Notes: generated by a model from the letters alone, not told the origin. A stretch of DNA of 64,000 nt from Rhizophagus irregularis (GCF_026210795.1 NC_089436.1:3286001-3350000), one strand, 5' to 3'. Shown: positions 32,601-46,188, numbered from the stretch's first letter. Made by a program: numbers and translations.

Positions 32601-35600
32601 GGAACATAATTTAACAAAAGCATTTGAATTATATAAAAAAGCAGCTGAGAGAGGACATTGTGTTGCGCAAAATGTATTAGGATATTTATGTGAGAATGGC
32701 GAAGGAACAGAAAAAAATTTAAAACAAGCTGTTTATTGGTATAACAAAGCAGCAGATAGTGGATATAATAAAGCACAATTTAATTTAGGTTTATGTTATC
32801 AAAATGGAAAAGGCATAGAAAAAGATGAAAAAAAAGCATTAGAGTATTATAAAATATCAGCTGATCAAGGATATTTGAAAGCTCAATACCAACTTGGATA
32901 TTGTCATGAAGAAGGAATTGGGACAGAAATTAATAAAACAAAGGCATTTGAATTATACAAAGTGGCAGCAGAAAAAGGAAATAGTTGGGCACAAAATTGT
33001 TTAGGATGTTTATATGAAAAAGGTGAAGGCATAAAAAAAGATATAAAACAAGCTGTTTATTGGTATAATAAAGCAGCAGAAGGTGGAAATGAAATAGCAC
33101 AATATAATTTGGATAGGCACTATCAAATTAAAAAAAATGAAGCCAGAGAATTTAAAAAATCAGCTGAAGAATATTTAAATGTTCAATTTATGCTTGGACA
33201 TTACTATTTTAATACTACAACCAATAAAGCAAAAGCAAATAATGGAGTTGAGATAGCACAATATAATTTAGGCAGATGTTATGAACATGGAAATGATGTT
33301 GAAAAAAATGAAAGAAAAGCATTTAAGTATTATGAAAAATCTGCTGAACAAGGATATTTAGATGCCCAATTACAACTTGGATATTGTTATAATAAAGGAA
33401 TTGGTACGGAAATTGATAAAACAAAGGCATTTGAATTATACAAAATAGCAGCTGAAAAGGAAGATAAAATTACACAGTGCGTGTTAGGAATATTATATGA
33501 AAATGGCGAAGGAACTGAAAAGAATTTAAAACAAGCTGTTTATTGGTACAAAAAGGCAGCAGAAAATGGAAATGAGGTAGCACAATATAATTTAGGTAGA
33601 TGTTATGAATATGGAAATGATGTTGAAAAAGATGAAAAAAAAGCATTTGAATATTATGAATTATCAGCTGAACAAGGATATTTGGATGCTCAATTACAAC
33701 TTGGGTATTGTTATGATAAAGGAATTGGTACTGAAATTGATAAGACAAAGGCATTTGAATTATACAAAATAGCAGCTGAAAAAGAAAATAAAATTGCACA
33801 ATGTGTGTTAGGAATATTATATGAAATTGATGAAGGAACTGAAAAGAATTTAAAACAAGCTGTTTATTGGTACAAGAAGGCAGCAGAAAATGGATGTAAG
33901 GTAGCACAATATAATTTAGGCAGATGTTATGAATATGGAAATGATGTTGAAAAAGATGAAAGAAAAGCATTTGAATATTATGAATTATCAGCTGAACAAG
34001 GATATTTGGATGCTCAATTACAACTTGGGTATTGTTATGATAAAGGAATTGGTACTGAAATTGATAAGACAAAAGCATTTGAATTATACAAAATAGCTGA
34101 AAAAGAAAATAAAATTGCACAATGTGGGTTAGGAATATTATATGAAAATGGTGAAGGAACTGAAAAGAATTTAAAACAAGCCATTTATTGGTACAAAAAG
34201 GCAGCAGAAAATGGATATGAGGTAGCACATTATAATTTAGGCAGATGTTATGAATATGGAAATGGTGTTGAAAAAGATGAAAGAAAAGCATTTGAATGTT
34301 ATGAAAAATCTGCTGAACAAGGATGTTTAGATGCTCAATTTCAACTTGGATATTGTTATAGTAAAGGGATTGGTACTGAAATTGATAAAACAAAGGCATT
34401 TGAGTCATATAAAAAAGCAGCTGATCAAGGATATTTAGATGCTCAAGTTAAAATTGGACATTGTTATTATGAAGGTATTGGTACTGAAGTTGATAAAACA
34501 AAAGCATTTGAATCATATAAAAATGTAGCTAAACAAGGGTATTTAGATGCTCAACGTTGGCTTGGGTATTGTTATCTAAATGGAATTGGAACAGAAGTTG
34601 ATAAAACAAAAGCATTTGAATCATATAAAAATGCGGCTAATCAAGGGTATTTAGATGCTCAATGTTGGCTTGGGTATTGTTATCTCAATGGAATTGGAAC
34701 AGAGGTTGATAAAACAAAAGCATTTGAGTTATACAAAATAGCAGCTGATAAAGAAAATAAGAGTGCACAATGTTATTTAGGGATATTATATGAAAATGGT
34801 GAAGGAACTGAAAAGAATTTAAAACAAGCTGGTTATTGGTACAAAAAGGCAGCAGAAAATGGAAATGAGGTAGCACAATATAATTTAGGCAGATGTTATG
34901 AACATGGAAATGGTGTTGAAAAAGATGAAAGTAAAGCATTTGAATATTATGAAAAATCAGCTGATCAAGGAAATTTAAGTGCACAATTACAGCTTGGATA
35001 TTGTTATGAATATGGAATTGGAACAGAAGTTGATAAAACAAAAGCATTTGAGTTATACAAAATAGCAGCAGAAAAAGAAAATAAAATTGCACAATGTGGG
35101 TTAGGAATATTATATGAAAATGACAAAGGAACTGAAAAGAATTTAAAACAAGCTGTTTATTGGTATAAGAAGGCAGCAGAAAATGAGGTAGCACAATATA
35201 ATTTGGGCAGATGTTATGAATATGGAAATGGTGTTGAAAAAGATGAAAGAAAAGCATTTGAATATTATGAAAAATCTGCTGAACAAGGATGTTTAGATGC
35301 TCAATTTCAACTTGGATATTGTTATAATAAAGGAATTGGTACTGAAATTGATAAGACAAAGGCATTTGAATTATACAAAATAGCAGCTGAAAAAGAAAAT
35401 AAAATTGCACAATGTATGTTAGGAATATTATATGAAAATGGTGAAGAAACTGAAAAGAATATAAAACAAGCCATTTATTGGTACAAGACAGCAGTAGAAA
35501 ATGGACATGAGGTAGCACAACATTATTTAGGCAGATGTTATGAATATGGAAATGGTGTTGAAAAAGATGAAAGAAAAGCATTTGAATTATATAAAAAATC

Positions 35601-36582
35601 AGCTGATCAAGGAAATTTAAGTGCACAATTACAACTCGGATATTGCTATAAAAATGGAATTGGAACAGAAGCTGATAACACAAAAGCATTTGAATTATTT
35701 AAAAATGTAGCTGATCAAGGATATTTAGATGCCCATGTTAATCTTGGATATTGTTATGATAAAGGAATTGGAACTGAAATCAATAAATTAAAGGCATCTG
35801 AATTATATGAAGAGGCAGCTGAAAAAGGTAATGACGGAGCACAAAATAATCTTGGATATGCATATATGAAAGGAGAAACACCTGAAAAGGATTCAAAAAA
35901 AGCTATATATTGGCTACAAAAAGCAGTAGAAAATGAAAGTGAACTTGCATATGATAATTTAGCTATATGTTATGAATTAGGAATAGGTACAGATATAGAT
36001 AAAACTAAAGCATTTGAATTATATGAAAAATCAGCTGAAAAAGGATATATCAATGCAAAATTTCATCTTGGATATTGTTATGTAAATGGAATTGGAACAA
36101 AAATAAATAAGAAAAAAGGGATTGAATTATATAATGAAGCGGCTAAAAAAGGAATTAATAATATACGAAAGTATCTTAAGTCAATCTATAAAAATGAAAA
36201 AGAAATAGTAAAAGATTTAAATGAAGTTAATTATTGGTATCAAAATTCAGCAGAAAATGATGATGAAATGGCATTATATAAATTGGGGGAAATATATGAA
36301 TTAGGAAATGGAGTAAATATAAATGAAGTTAGAGCATTTGATTATTATAAACAAGCAGCTGAAAAAGGATGTATAAATGGTAAATACAAAGTTGGAAATT
36401 ACTTTTTTCATGGAATTATAGTCGACATTAATAAAGAAAAGGCATATAATTTATATAAAGAAGCAGCTGAAGGAGGAAATAGCGATGCGAAAAAATGTCT
36501 TGCATTACTTTACGAACAAGATGAAGAATGCTTGGAACATAATGAATGTTTAGAGGTTAAAGAGGATCTAAAAATTCTTTAA
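29689..36582 (+). CDS. protein kinase-Sel1 repeat fusion, 2,200 residues, five exons
   Basis: Exons 29689-29919, 29993-30065, 30133-30317, 30392-30725 and 30803-36582 are joined by GT-AG introns of 67-77 bp and total 6,603 nt, exactly in frame. The N-terminal kinase domain has [16 protein letters not shown] lysine, [27 protein letters not shown] and [11 protein letters not shown], so all catalytic motifs are present. After a linker of roughly 200 residues come about 40 Sel1-like repeats of ~36 residues (xxA-x-LGYCYxxGIGTExDxxKAFELYKxAA). Part of the array is a recent 108-residue (three-repeat) tandem amplification. Sel1 solenoids act as protein scaffolds, so this is probably a signalling kinase with a built-in scaffold (inference). 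The acceptor at 30132 is a TAGCAG (NAGNAG) site that could give two isoforms differing by one codon. Long frames on the opposite strand are shadows of the repeat. Confidence 0.93.
33240..35620 (+). repeat. 324-bp higher-order repeats in the Sel1 array
   Basis: Units of 108 residues, each three Sel1 repeats (starting [40 protein letters not shown] and [19 protein letters not shown]), recur with very few DNA changes. One copy has lost a single codon near 34095, and one copy near 35185 is shortened by two codons. Confidence 0.85.
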
Positions 36583-38948
36583 AACAAAAAAATTAATGCA
36601 AATTTACTAAATAAATGTGATTTAATTGTTATTATCAAATTTGTTAAAGGTACATAGCACTTGCTTCCTCTTTTTTTTACTTTTTCTTTTTTTTTTAGTT
36701 TCCTCTTCCTTTTTTTGCTTCGAATTTGAGTAATTCATATTTACATTTATTTATTTACTGTAATTATATTTTGTTCTTTTAGCTTAAATATAATTATGAA
36801 ACTAATCATTTTTACTTGAATTTCATTCTCACGTCTTGAACAAGAACATTTTTTTTGATATCGCGTTAACTTATTTCTTAAAATTTGCAGAGTATTCGGA
36901 AATCGGCGTAGTAAATAAATTTCATAAATAAATCATTGATTAACCTATTGATATCTTTTTTATGCGAAGAATTATGAAAAATTATTTAAAAGCAACAATT
37001 CATTTAATAATCAAGTCATGCCAAAAAAAATATTACTTATGTTCATGCAGGTTTTACATAGTAATTGTTATTTTGGTCAGTTATCTCATATTACTACGTA
37101 TTAATAATAAAATTGTTGGATTGTAATGGAAATTTATTATAAAAATCGCATGTATGGTCCCGTACTCCCGTCAAACCGTTATTGAATGATGGCCGCTATT
37201 GGCTATTATTTAGTTTATCATCCAATATAATGATCAACCAGAAATATTATTAAATTGTCATCACAAAGTTTTCAGTATTTTCACAAAAATTGGCGTCACC
37301 ACAATACGCATTTTGTAACACTTGCTTATTGCGTTGAAATTAGCCTTTTTCTTTTAGTAATGAATAGGCAAAATTCGAATTTGTTATTCTACATTATTGA
37401 TATACGATGTATATGTCGTACATGCACAAATTATAGATTAAATGTCACGTTACATTAATTATGATATTCTTTTTTTTTTATCGTGGCTATGTCACAAGTT
37501 AAAATACGTTACCAATCAGGCTCCTCTTGAAGGTAAAATAAAAAATTTTATCTTTATATAGAAAAAAATGATTTTTTTCATCTGTAAATAAAGTTTCTAC
37601 TACCTGTTCAAATAAAATTCTTTAGATATTAATATTGTATATACATATAGTATTGTTTTGCCGGTCCGAGGTTTAAAAATTTAATAAATGAAAAATTATA
37701 AAGAATTAATTTTTACTTTAAATAGTCTCTTTGATGAAAACAAAAAAAAACACTCCGGAAAATCAAAAAATCAAAAAATCAATTGTAATAAATTTTAACC
37801 GCAGATTTGTGAATAGAGGATAGTATTTAAGTTACAATAGTACTATATATTAATTATCCTTTATTCTAGGCTTTTGGTAATACGAACTTTAAAGAAATTA
37901 CCTGAAAGTAACCAAAATTTTTTTAAGAAACATAAATTTAATTATTTTCCAAAAGTTTCAATGTATGTGTAATTTTTCATTAAAAGCTAGAAATCAACAA
38001 ACTACGAAATCTGAGGAATTTGACACTATATTTGTAGTGATGAAATATTATTGTACCACCGCGTCAAAGAGAATGACTATAAAATTATATTAATAAATTA
38101 TAAATGTAAAGTTCATTAATAAAGATTACGGCATACTGTTTTAGCAATATCACGTGTATGATATAATTTTTTATATAATCATTTTTTGATGTACAAGAAT
38201 CTTAAAATTTATTTTGACATATTAAAACGTGAAAAATACTATTATATGTTTGGTCGAGTGATACTAATTAAATTATATATACAGTATAAGAGAAACATAA
38301 TATATAAAGCAATTAGAAGATAAATAGAGTAATTAGAAGTAATAAATAAACATTCCCTACACCAATAACAAAATTTAAGCAAACAATGAAATATTACCAC
38401 ATAAAGAAAAAAAACAAAGATATCATAGTAAATAAATAATCTACACAATATGATCTACAAAAACTATTGTCAGTTATCCTCATATCTAATTGAACATTAT
38501 CCTATTTTCAAATGATAGAAAACGATATATTTACTGTGCGACGATGCGTAAAAAATGATATCATATTATTTATTTTTTATCAAAATTCGGAAATTGTGAA
38601 CATGTCTAGTTCCTATATTAGATTCTACTAGTTTTCATACTTACCAATGATATTATCAGCGATTTACAAATTAAAATGGGGAAATAATATTAATAATATT
38701 ATAATAACTATTCTTTTTATCTAAAGATTCTATTATAATAATCGATTTACAAATAAAGAATATAGTTTGTGTTTGTGATAGTAATATTAAATAACGAAAA
38801 AAAATTGTTTGTGTTTATGTAAAAAACGATTTATGCGAATAAAAAATAAAAATAACACGAAAATATGAAACTTATGAAAAAAATAAAGTTTAAGTCTTAT
38901 ACATACTAAGTAATTTCTTAAATTCTTAATTATTCTTAATTTAATCAT
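36583..38948. other. intergenic region
   Basis: About 2.4 kb of AT-rich sequence. Short frames on both strands lack motifs. No gene, RNA gene or clear repeat was found. Confidence 0.5.
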
Positions 38949-39254
38949 TTAATTAATTTGACTACACAAATTAATATACCCTTGTCTATTATCTCGAGTC
39001 GCAGTATTCCACAAATCTCCTGCGACCCTGTTGATGGCCACCCTGCTATGTGCATTTGTTTGAAATATGATGAAAAGTTTAAATAGACCATATCCATTTA
39101 TGCGTCGTTTTCCCCGAGAACATTTTCGTCTAGTAAATCGTGCGGTTATAACCCCAGGGATAATGTTTGGAGCAGGGAACAGAGGAGGTCCGTTTGCAAT
39201 TTCTTGACTGAGTGCATCAACATCATCATTAATATCATTAATATTAATATTCAT
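38949..39254 (-). CDS. small HMG-box protein (MATA_HMG type)
   Basis: A 101-residue single-exon frame. After an acidic, proline-containing N-terminus, a basic stretch (RRKCSRGKRRINGYGLF) begins an HMG box, and the helices continue through KLFIIFQTNAHSRVAINRV and GDLWNTATRDNRQGYINL. The pattern (basic N-INGYGLFK for PNAFILYR, then V-x-G-x-LW and YxxL) matches MATA-type HMG domains, which bind DNA and are numerous in Rhizophagus. It is close to the minimum HMG-box size and ends right after the third helix, so it could be a short paralogue or a slightly truncated copy. DNA-binding role follows from the family, not from direct evidence. Confidence 0.7.
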   Translation of the reverse strand: MNININDINDDVDALSQEIANGPPLFPAPNIIPGVITARFTRRKCSRGKRRINGYGLFKLFIIFQTNAHSRVAINRVAGDLWNTATRDNRQGYINLCSQIN

Positions 39255-39826
39255 ATCGTTATATAGTAATGTCTATGGATATTTATAATATAAGAAAGAA
39301 AGTGTAATTTTTGTATATAGATATATATATAAATTTTTTTGTTGTTTTTTTTTAAATATATACAATTTTTTTTATTTTTTTTTGTTTTAAATTTTTTTTT
39401 TGTTTTTCTTTTTACGCACAACATAGAATTTTCGAATTCTGGTCATATTTATATAAGATGTGAAATTATGTGCAATTTATTTTCCTCTATATGCGTGTTT
39501 TATGAAATATTACTAGCAATCTCCTAATAATTAGTACAATAAAAAGCGTTATTATTATTATTATTATTGCGCATTTATATATTAGTAACAATCAAGAAAT
39601 AAAACTTGATAATTAAAATTTTACGTTATTAAACGTATGTAAACACACTCTAAACACAATACTGTAACTCAAGGGTTTGTCTACTTTACAGGTTTTTACT
39701 GGTTTAGCATATTCTTTAATTTGCACATGCAAATATTAACGCGTAATTTTAATTAAATTTACTTTATTTAAATAACGTACATATGGTCAGTGCTTTATAT
39801 TAATCGTGCAAGATTTTTTTTTTTTC
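39255..39826. other. intergenic region
   Basis: T-rich tract near 39340-39410, then AT-rich sequence with an ATT microsatellite (39550-39567). No gene. Confidence 0.5.
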
Positions 39827-40870
39827 TTAATTATCGTGGGGTGACTTGATTTTTAAGGAGTTTATATTATATTGTATCACAAAATTTGCCAATTCATTGT
39901 GGGGGGAAAAAAATTTACCCGAATGTTTGTTATATCTACTACTGCATAATCGGCCAAATTTATTTATAGCCAATTGTAGTTATAAATTCCTGCAATTACG
40001 GATTAACTTTTTTTCAATTGATTGTAAGGTTTATTACGTAATCACATTATACTTTGGGGTAAAATATTGGGGACGTTAGTATTATATTTGGCATTGTACT
40101 TTGTTCATTTCAGAGTAGCCATTATTGTATAGAAGTTGGGGAAGAGTTAGCCAATGAGGTAGTTTTGGGTAGATGAAAAAATGAAAAATATATAAACTAA
40201 TGAGGTTTGTGCGACCTAATATAGCCTTAGGGTGAAATAATTGGATAAATTGGATAGGCGCTAATTTAGGTAATCGTAGTAGTAATTTATAGCTGAGACA
40301 TTAAACCTTATTAGGAGTTTGTAGTTTACTTGTTATAAGTATATGTATTTATTATATATAAATTAATAAAATTTTTAATAGTTTATTTCGTAAAAAAAAA
40401 TATATGTCTAACCGATAAGCGATAAGAATTTCGGAGTTTATAAAATATGTATCCCAAATTTGCCAATTTATTTCATGTCATTGTAAAAAAAAAATTAAAT
40501 GTTTGCATAATTAACAAAATTTAATGATTATCAATTGAAGCTGTAAATTCCTGAAAATTACGGGAAAATAATTAATTGATTATAGGGTTTAACCAAAATT
40601 GTCTAATAAAATACAAAACATGGAAAATGATTTTTTTTTCAATTTTTTGTGGGGCGATTTGATTTTAAGGAGTTTATAGTACGTTGTATCACAAAATTTG
40701 CCAATTTATTTATGTCCATTTTAAAAAGAAAAAAATTTTTTTTACAATATCTAATGATTACATTTGAGGCTGTAAATTCTTGTAATTACGAAAACGCAAA
40801 GTTTTTAATTGAGTGATAATGTGATATAGGATTTAATATATTCTAACCAAAATTGTCTAATCAAATAAGA
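39827..40870. repeat. three diverged copies of a ~230-bp repeat
   Basis: Copies near 39830-40075, 40425-40620 and 40640-40870 share, in order: GTGGGGTGACTTGATTTTTA, GGAGTTTATA, TATCACAAAATTTGCCAATT, then GCTGTAAATTCCTG followed by AATTACG. The last two copies also share AACCAAAATTGTCTAAT. Similarity is clear but imperfect; no coding frame is conserved. This may be an old repeat family with no identified type. Confidence 0.65.
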
Positions 40871-42225
40871 CATTTTAATTAGTAAATTTTCTATTATAAA
40901 ATTAGCAAAAGAAGCTCTCTCTCAATTGACATAACTTTTAATTATAATAATTATAATGTTGTACTATTTTCAGTAATTCTTCCGGATGTGACGAATTCGC
41001 AAAATGGAAAAAACTGATTTATAAAGAAACTGGGGTAATTATTTGAGATTAATAACTGCAAATAATAAATAAGGTATTAGTCACACGATAAATCATGTTG
41101 ATAATCATGTTTGATATAGTTGGCGCGACATGGCGCGTGCGTATAGGATAAAGTTGAACTCAATTAGTACTGTGCAACTATACCAATATTGTTTGATTTG
41201 TACTCAATTATGACTCATTGATTATGATTGTGTCTAACAAACTTTTGATCGATTTAGTTAAATTTACGAGTCTTTACAGGAAATACGGAAACGTGGTATA
41301 AACATCCACATAAATATTTTTCAAGAACAATCAAACATAAATATATATTATCTTTATCTTTGTCAAATTAATCTTGTTTTTGAATTCATCTAGAGCGTAG
41401 ATTCTATGAATCGATTTATACATATAGCCCACATAAAAAAATTAGAAATACTGAAATTGCGCCTAAAATTTCCTTAAATATTTTTTTTTATACATTTTAT
41501 GCATATAACAATACATCTTATTCTGGGAAGTGGGAACATAATTTTTCTCATGAAAAAAAAATAAAATAAAAATTCTTTAATAATATATAATCGAATACTT
41601 TGCTTTATGACACACGTGATGTAATTTATAAATACTAAAACTTTTTTAAAAAACATCTTTAATATTAAAAAAAATACTCGGGATACGGGTTATATAATAA
41701 TGTATAATAATAATGTGAACCCGAGAATTATAATTATTATTTATATTTTCAAATTTAAATATTTGTTAGAAAATCAACCATTCCCCCAAAAAACAATGTG
41801 ACACAATAATTTTTTTAAATCAATACCCGTAACTGCGCGGGCGCAGATTTCGGATTTAGCCAAATATTATTGTATTTGTTTGTTTTCAGTTAAGATTGTT
41901 AAACAAACTAATAGGGAAATTTGAATGGATTGTAAATCATTTGAAAATAAAAAACATATAGGATTGCTAATGATCATCGGTAGTGATCTGCTTGAATAAT
42001 AAATTTTTACTGATGAAAATTTTTATATTTTTTTTGTCAATTATATTATAGCCTAGATAAACAATTTTAAAAATAATCAATACTATCAATACTGATGAGA
42101 TGATCATCACAGGCTTCCTTAAAAGTATTGTTGATCAATTAAATGATATTTTTTTATTTTTCTTGAAAAAAAGAGAAATAATTTTTGTTTATTTTTATAT
42201 ACATATATATATAATATATTAATTA
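40871..42225. other. intergenic region
   Basis: AT-rich. A local inverted repeat, ACTCGGGATACGGGTT against TGAACCCGAG, lies at about 41679-41726. No gene. Confidence 0.45.
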
Positions 42226-43720
42226 TGTCAAAAAAATCAAAAAATATAAGCAGACGATAGGAGTCGGTGCATTTAGAAAAGTCGTTTGGGCTAATTATAA
42301 AAATAATATAATTATTATTAAAGAAATTATTAATGAAGTAGAAATATTATTTTATTTTATTTTGATTATTTTTCGGAGTTTTGCTTAACTTGCCCCGGTT
42401 TAAATAGTCTGGGTTAGATCACCCCCTTAAAATTTATATTTTACACCAATCATGTTTTTTTTAAAAAAAAAAATTGTGTTTAGATTTTATTTATTTGGAC
42501 ATTGTAGAGCACAATGACCAGGTTTTTTTACATTGTTGACAATGTCTCTTGTTTTTGATTGTAATCTGTTTTTTTTTGAAAATTTGGACAAAATTATATA
42601 ATTATATAAAATTTACTAGCAGCCTGAGTTAAAATTAGTCTTGAAAAAAAATTATAAAATAATGATTTTTATGTATTAGTTAACATTATTACGGAAATTT
42701 CATCATCATGATAATATTATTCGAATTCATGGCATAACAAAGGAAGTAAAGAAACAGGTAAGATTTTTTTTTTTAATTCCCATTGTAATTACTTAAAATA
42801 CGTCAAGTGACGTTACACACGCGATTCATGCATAACTTTGCCAACAAACATAACTCTAATCACCTGATCATCCTATCATTTTCTTTTAATTAGAGATAGA
42901 CGGGTACCATTTAGTTTTGGAAATGCTTATAGAGGACACTAAATACTTCCAATTGACTAGTGCTGTAGCGTGCAATCGTTACATGAAGAAGATATTATTC
43001 ATCGTGATCTGGTAAACTCTTTGTATGTAATCATAATTTTTTTGAAAAAGATTTTTTTTTTTCGTGAGTAACGCATTTCTTTATTGATTTAATATATACA
43101 ATTAAGTAAAACGTATTACAGTCAATAGTTTTTGAAAAAAGAAGTTATTTTTTTTAATATATTAGCATGCAGATAACATACTCGTATATCAGAGAGAATT
43201 AAGTTGGTTGATCGTGGTTTTTCAAGAAAAATAGCTGAAGCATCGAATAATGCGTCAAAAGTATTCGGTGTAATACCTTATATCGTTATTAGAGGTGCAA
43301 ACTTTGCCGACGTAACTGCCATAACAAAGTTACGTCAATAACGTCACTGCAGATGCTCACATAGAAATTTATAAAATATCGAGCTACGTCACGAGTTACA
43401 ACAACAAATTGAAAATTACAAAGTCAGATGTATATAGTATTGGAGTTATTATGCAAATTTCAAGTTGGGCTTAAGCCATTTTGTTCTGATGATTATGATA
43501 CAAGTTTAGAATTAGCCATACAATAAGGAAAAAACATTGATGGAACTTCTATGATTCATTATAGAAAATTTTATACAAGTAATAATAAAAGTTTTATAAA
43601 AAGAGTAATGAATTTTTTAATTTATTTTTTGCTAATTTACTTCTTTAATTAGAATGTTGAGAATATGGACCAGATAAACGTCCAGATATTCTTCAACTCT
43701 CAAATCTATTATCGAACGTA
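42226..43720 (+). pseudogene. dead kinase (relative of the kinase-Sel1 gene at 29689)
   Basis: Fragments in the right order match the exons of the 29689 gene: TIGVGAFRKVVWANYKN (glycine loop), then NIIRIHGITKEV near 42720, LQSLHEEDIIHRDL near 43000, HADNILVYQ near 43170, VFGVIPYI near 43275, ITKSDVYSIGVI near 43430 and PDKRPDILQ near 43675. Splice-site-like GT and AG dinucleotides remain at several matching places. Stops and frame changes occur throughout. A fragment with a hAT-like end interrupts it at 43290. It is not functional as read. Confidence 0.75.
43290..43400. mobile_element. hAT-like fragment in the dead kinase
   Basis: Starts TAGAGGTGCAAACTTTGCC, followed by ACGTAAC and ACGTCA motifs like those of the hAT MITE at 4154. 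It separates the kinase segments VFGVIPYI and NKLKITKSDVYSIG. The right end is uncertain and no target duplication was identified. Confidence 0.4.
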
Positions 43721-44123
43721 AAGAAGTTCGTACGCTAATCGTTTATGACACTATTACTTTTTAAAAAAATAGATTTTCTTATTAAAGTTAATAAAAGTAT
43801 TCATATTCTGTTCAATCAATTGCGTCTGATAGTAGTTCATTAAGTATTTGTGTTTCAAATCCAACGACCAATATATTTAACTCAATACCTCATACCTGTC
43901 ATTGCCGCCCAATAGGATCATGCAGATTTTCATAGACCGATATTTTAGCAATAACACATGATTGATATAATAAAGTGGAGTAATAAAATGGCATAAATGA
44001 ATATTTTGTAGGAAAAGTTTAAATAAAGCTTATAAAGTGGATTAAAAATGAAATTTATAGAAAGATTTTTGTATGATGTTATTAATTAATGCATGATCAA
44101 AACCGCCAGAACGGTAACATACT

Positions 44124-44238
44124 TATTGGATGTGGGGTTATATTGGTCACAGGGATTGGTGGAAATGGCCACTACGTGGCCCATTTCCATCCAATCATTC
44201 GGTCCTGTGACCGATATTGCTACTCCCCCATCCAAATA
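44124..44238. mobile_element. 115-bp palindromic MITE
   Basis: Nearly a complete hairpin: TTATTGGATGTGGGG at the left, with the inverse CCCCATCCAAATAA at the right, plus inner pairs GGTCACAGG/CCTGTGACC and GGAAATGGCC/GGCCCATTTCC. It lies within the decaying kinase-Sel1 locus. Confidence 0.65.
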
Positions 44239-44324
44239 ACTATTTAATATGGAACGAAAAAAAATCATACTACCGCTTTTAATTTATATCAAAAAATCTG
44301 TGAAAGTATTTTTGGACAATTTTA

Positions 44325-44720
44325 TTTAAGGTATTGTTATGAATTTACTAGAGTCTAGAAAGGATGAAAACCAATCTGTTTATTGGCATCAACAAGCGGC
44401 CGATAATAAGAATACGAGTGCAAACATTTATCTTGCAAAATGTTATAGGTTAGGTAAAGGTGTCGAAAAAAATGAATTTAAAAGCATTTAAATTGTTATA
44501 AAACATTGGCAGAAAAAGAAATAGATGAAACTAAATAAAGCATTTGAATGTTATAAAAAATCGGCAAAACATTTTGATGATGAAAAAAATGGTAAATTAC
44601 CTGGATGATCTTAAGCATTAGTATAAACAAACGGCAGAAAATGATAATAAAGCACTATATAAATTAGGTGAAAGGTGAAGGTGTTTATGCCGATGAATTA
44701 TTAAAAGCGAATAGATAGAA
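44325..44720 (+). pseudogene. decayed Sel1 repeats of the dead kinase-Sel1 gene
   Basis: Broken Sel1 repeats are readable: QSVYWHQQAADNKNTSANIY, then [15 protein letters not shown], then fragments NKAFECYKKSAKHF and DNKALYKLGE. The wording ([15 protein letters not shown]) matches the early repeats of the 29689 protein. It follows the dead kinase in the same orientation, as expected for one fused gene. Many frame breaks. Confidence 0.7.
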
Positions 44721-44724
44721 AGTG

Positions 44725-46188
44725 CCGTAACATAGAGGCCACCCCTTTGATACGTCACGACTGTCACGTGATCAGCAATTTAACATTTATCTTTAAAAAA
44801 AATTTTTTTCTTAAAAAGATATTGTATAATAAGTGCTTTTACACTCTATTACAAAGAAAAACGACGGTAATTCATATTATTATAAATATTAAAGCTATTT
44901 TAATAAAAGTTAATATTTGGATGGTTCCCATACCTGCTGAACAAGCTTTGTAAGCCTATAATTTAGCAAAAGCGCTAAAATCACGCTGTAAAATTGAAAA
45001 ATAAATGTATTCATTGAAAAAAAAAAAGTATAAAAAGTATCCATTTTTTCACAGTATGTTTCATTTTTATTTATTTATTTTATTATTTATTTATTATACG
45101 ATATACGACCTGTACTGAATTTGAAACTATAATAGTTATTAAAGTACTGTACCGTGTATAACCTTTCTATTGAACAAAGTAGGAATTAGAATAATTACCT
45201 GATGACTTATACCTATCTAAAAATCTATATATACTATCTACATTTGTGAACCCAATTTACTTTTTTCCTTCTAAACTTGTATTTATTTATTTTTGCCCGT
45301 CTTGATACGTTTTTGCTCGAGTGTTTTTGTCTTCGTCATTTTCATCTTTTTTTCGGAAGCCTTGTCGAACAAATCGTATTCATTTCTACATACTCCTTTA
45401 ATTCTTCCTCCTCGCTTTTGGTCTAAATTTTACTTTCGATTATCATCCCATAATTAAATATCCTCATTTGTCGAATCTTTTTATTACCTTCTTCCAAGTT
45501 ATTACTCTTTTTCTCTTCCTAAAATCATTAACTACTTGTGCTACATATATTCATCCAACTTCTTTTGTGACCTCAAGTCTTGCTTTATAAAACTAATCAC
45601 AATTTTCCACACTTAAGTTCTTTAAGAATTTTTTAACTTATCATCATTTAATAAGAAAAAGAGTTTGCTGGGAGAAATAATTGGGTAATCAACAATGATT
45701 CTGTGTATGTCATAAGGAAGATGACACTTTATCTAACGTACACACTATAATTAATATAAATGTACGTAAAATATGCGACTTTATGTTACCAATCTAGGTT
45801 ACTCACTTTCTATATAAATAATTTTATTAGAAGAAAATGCAAGCCTCGAGTATTAATAATAAGCAAAATCTTAATTGATCAATCTGAAATGAACGGTAGT
45901 TCGATCACGTATTCGATGAGTTACATTATTCTTCAATAGAAAGGTGTTACGCTAAAATATATTTTTTCGATGGAATATTATTTTTAAAAAAAATATTCAA
46001 TAGAAATTATAGAAACTGAAATTATTTTATTTTCCAATTTCGTAAAAAAGCGAAAATCTTAAATAAAATGTTACTAATAAAAATTATATTGTACTTTCAA
46101 AAATATTATACAAGCTAATTACATATTTAATTGAATAATAATACAGGTAAATGAAGCGAAAGAAAATATATATAAAAAAAAAAGAAAA
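44725..46188. other. intergenic region
   Basis: No gene. T-rich stretches near 45060-45110 and 45240-45470 and the short frame 44747-44953 lack motifs. Confidence 0.5.

Noticed and set aside
33470..35689. Two long minus-strand open frames (about 310 and 330 codons) inside the kinase-Sel1 gene
   Set aside because: They are antisense shadows of the repeat array; their Leu/Phe/His-rich composition follows from the Sel1 codons on the plus strand.
44086..44268. A 60-codon minus-strand frame
   Set aside because: It lies over the palindromic MITE at 44124-44238 and reflects the hairpin sequence.
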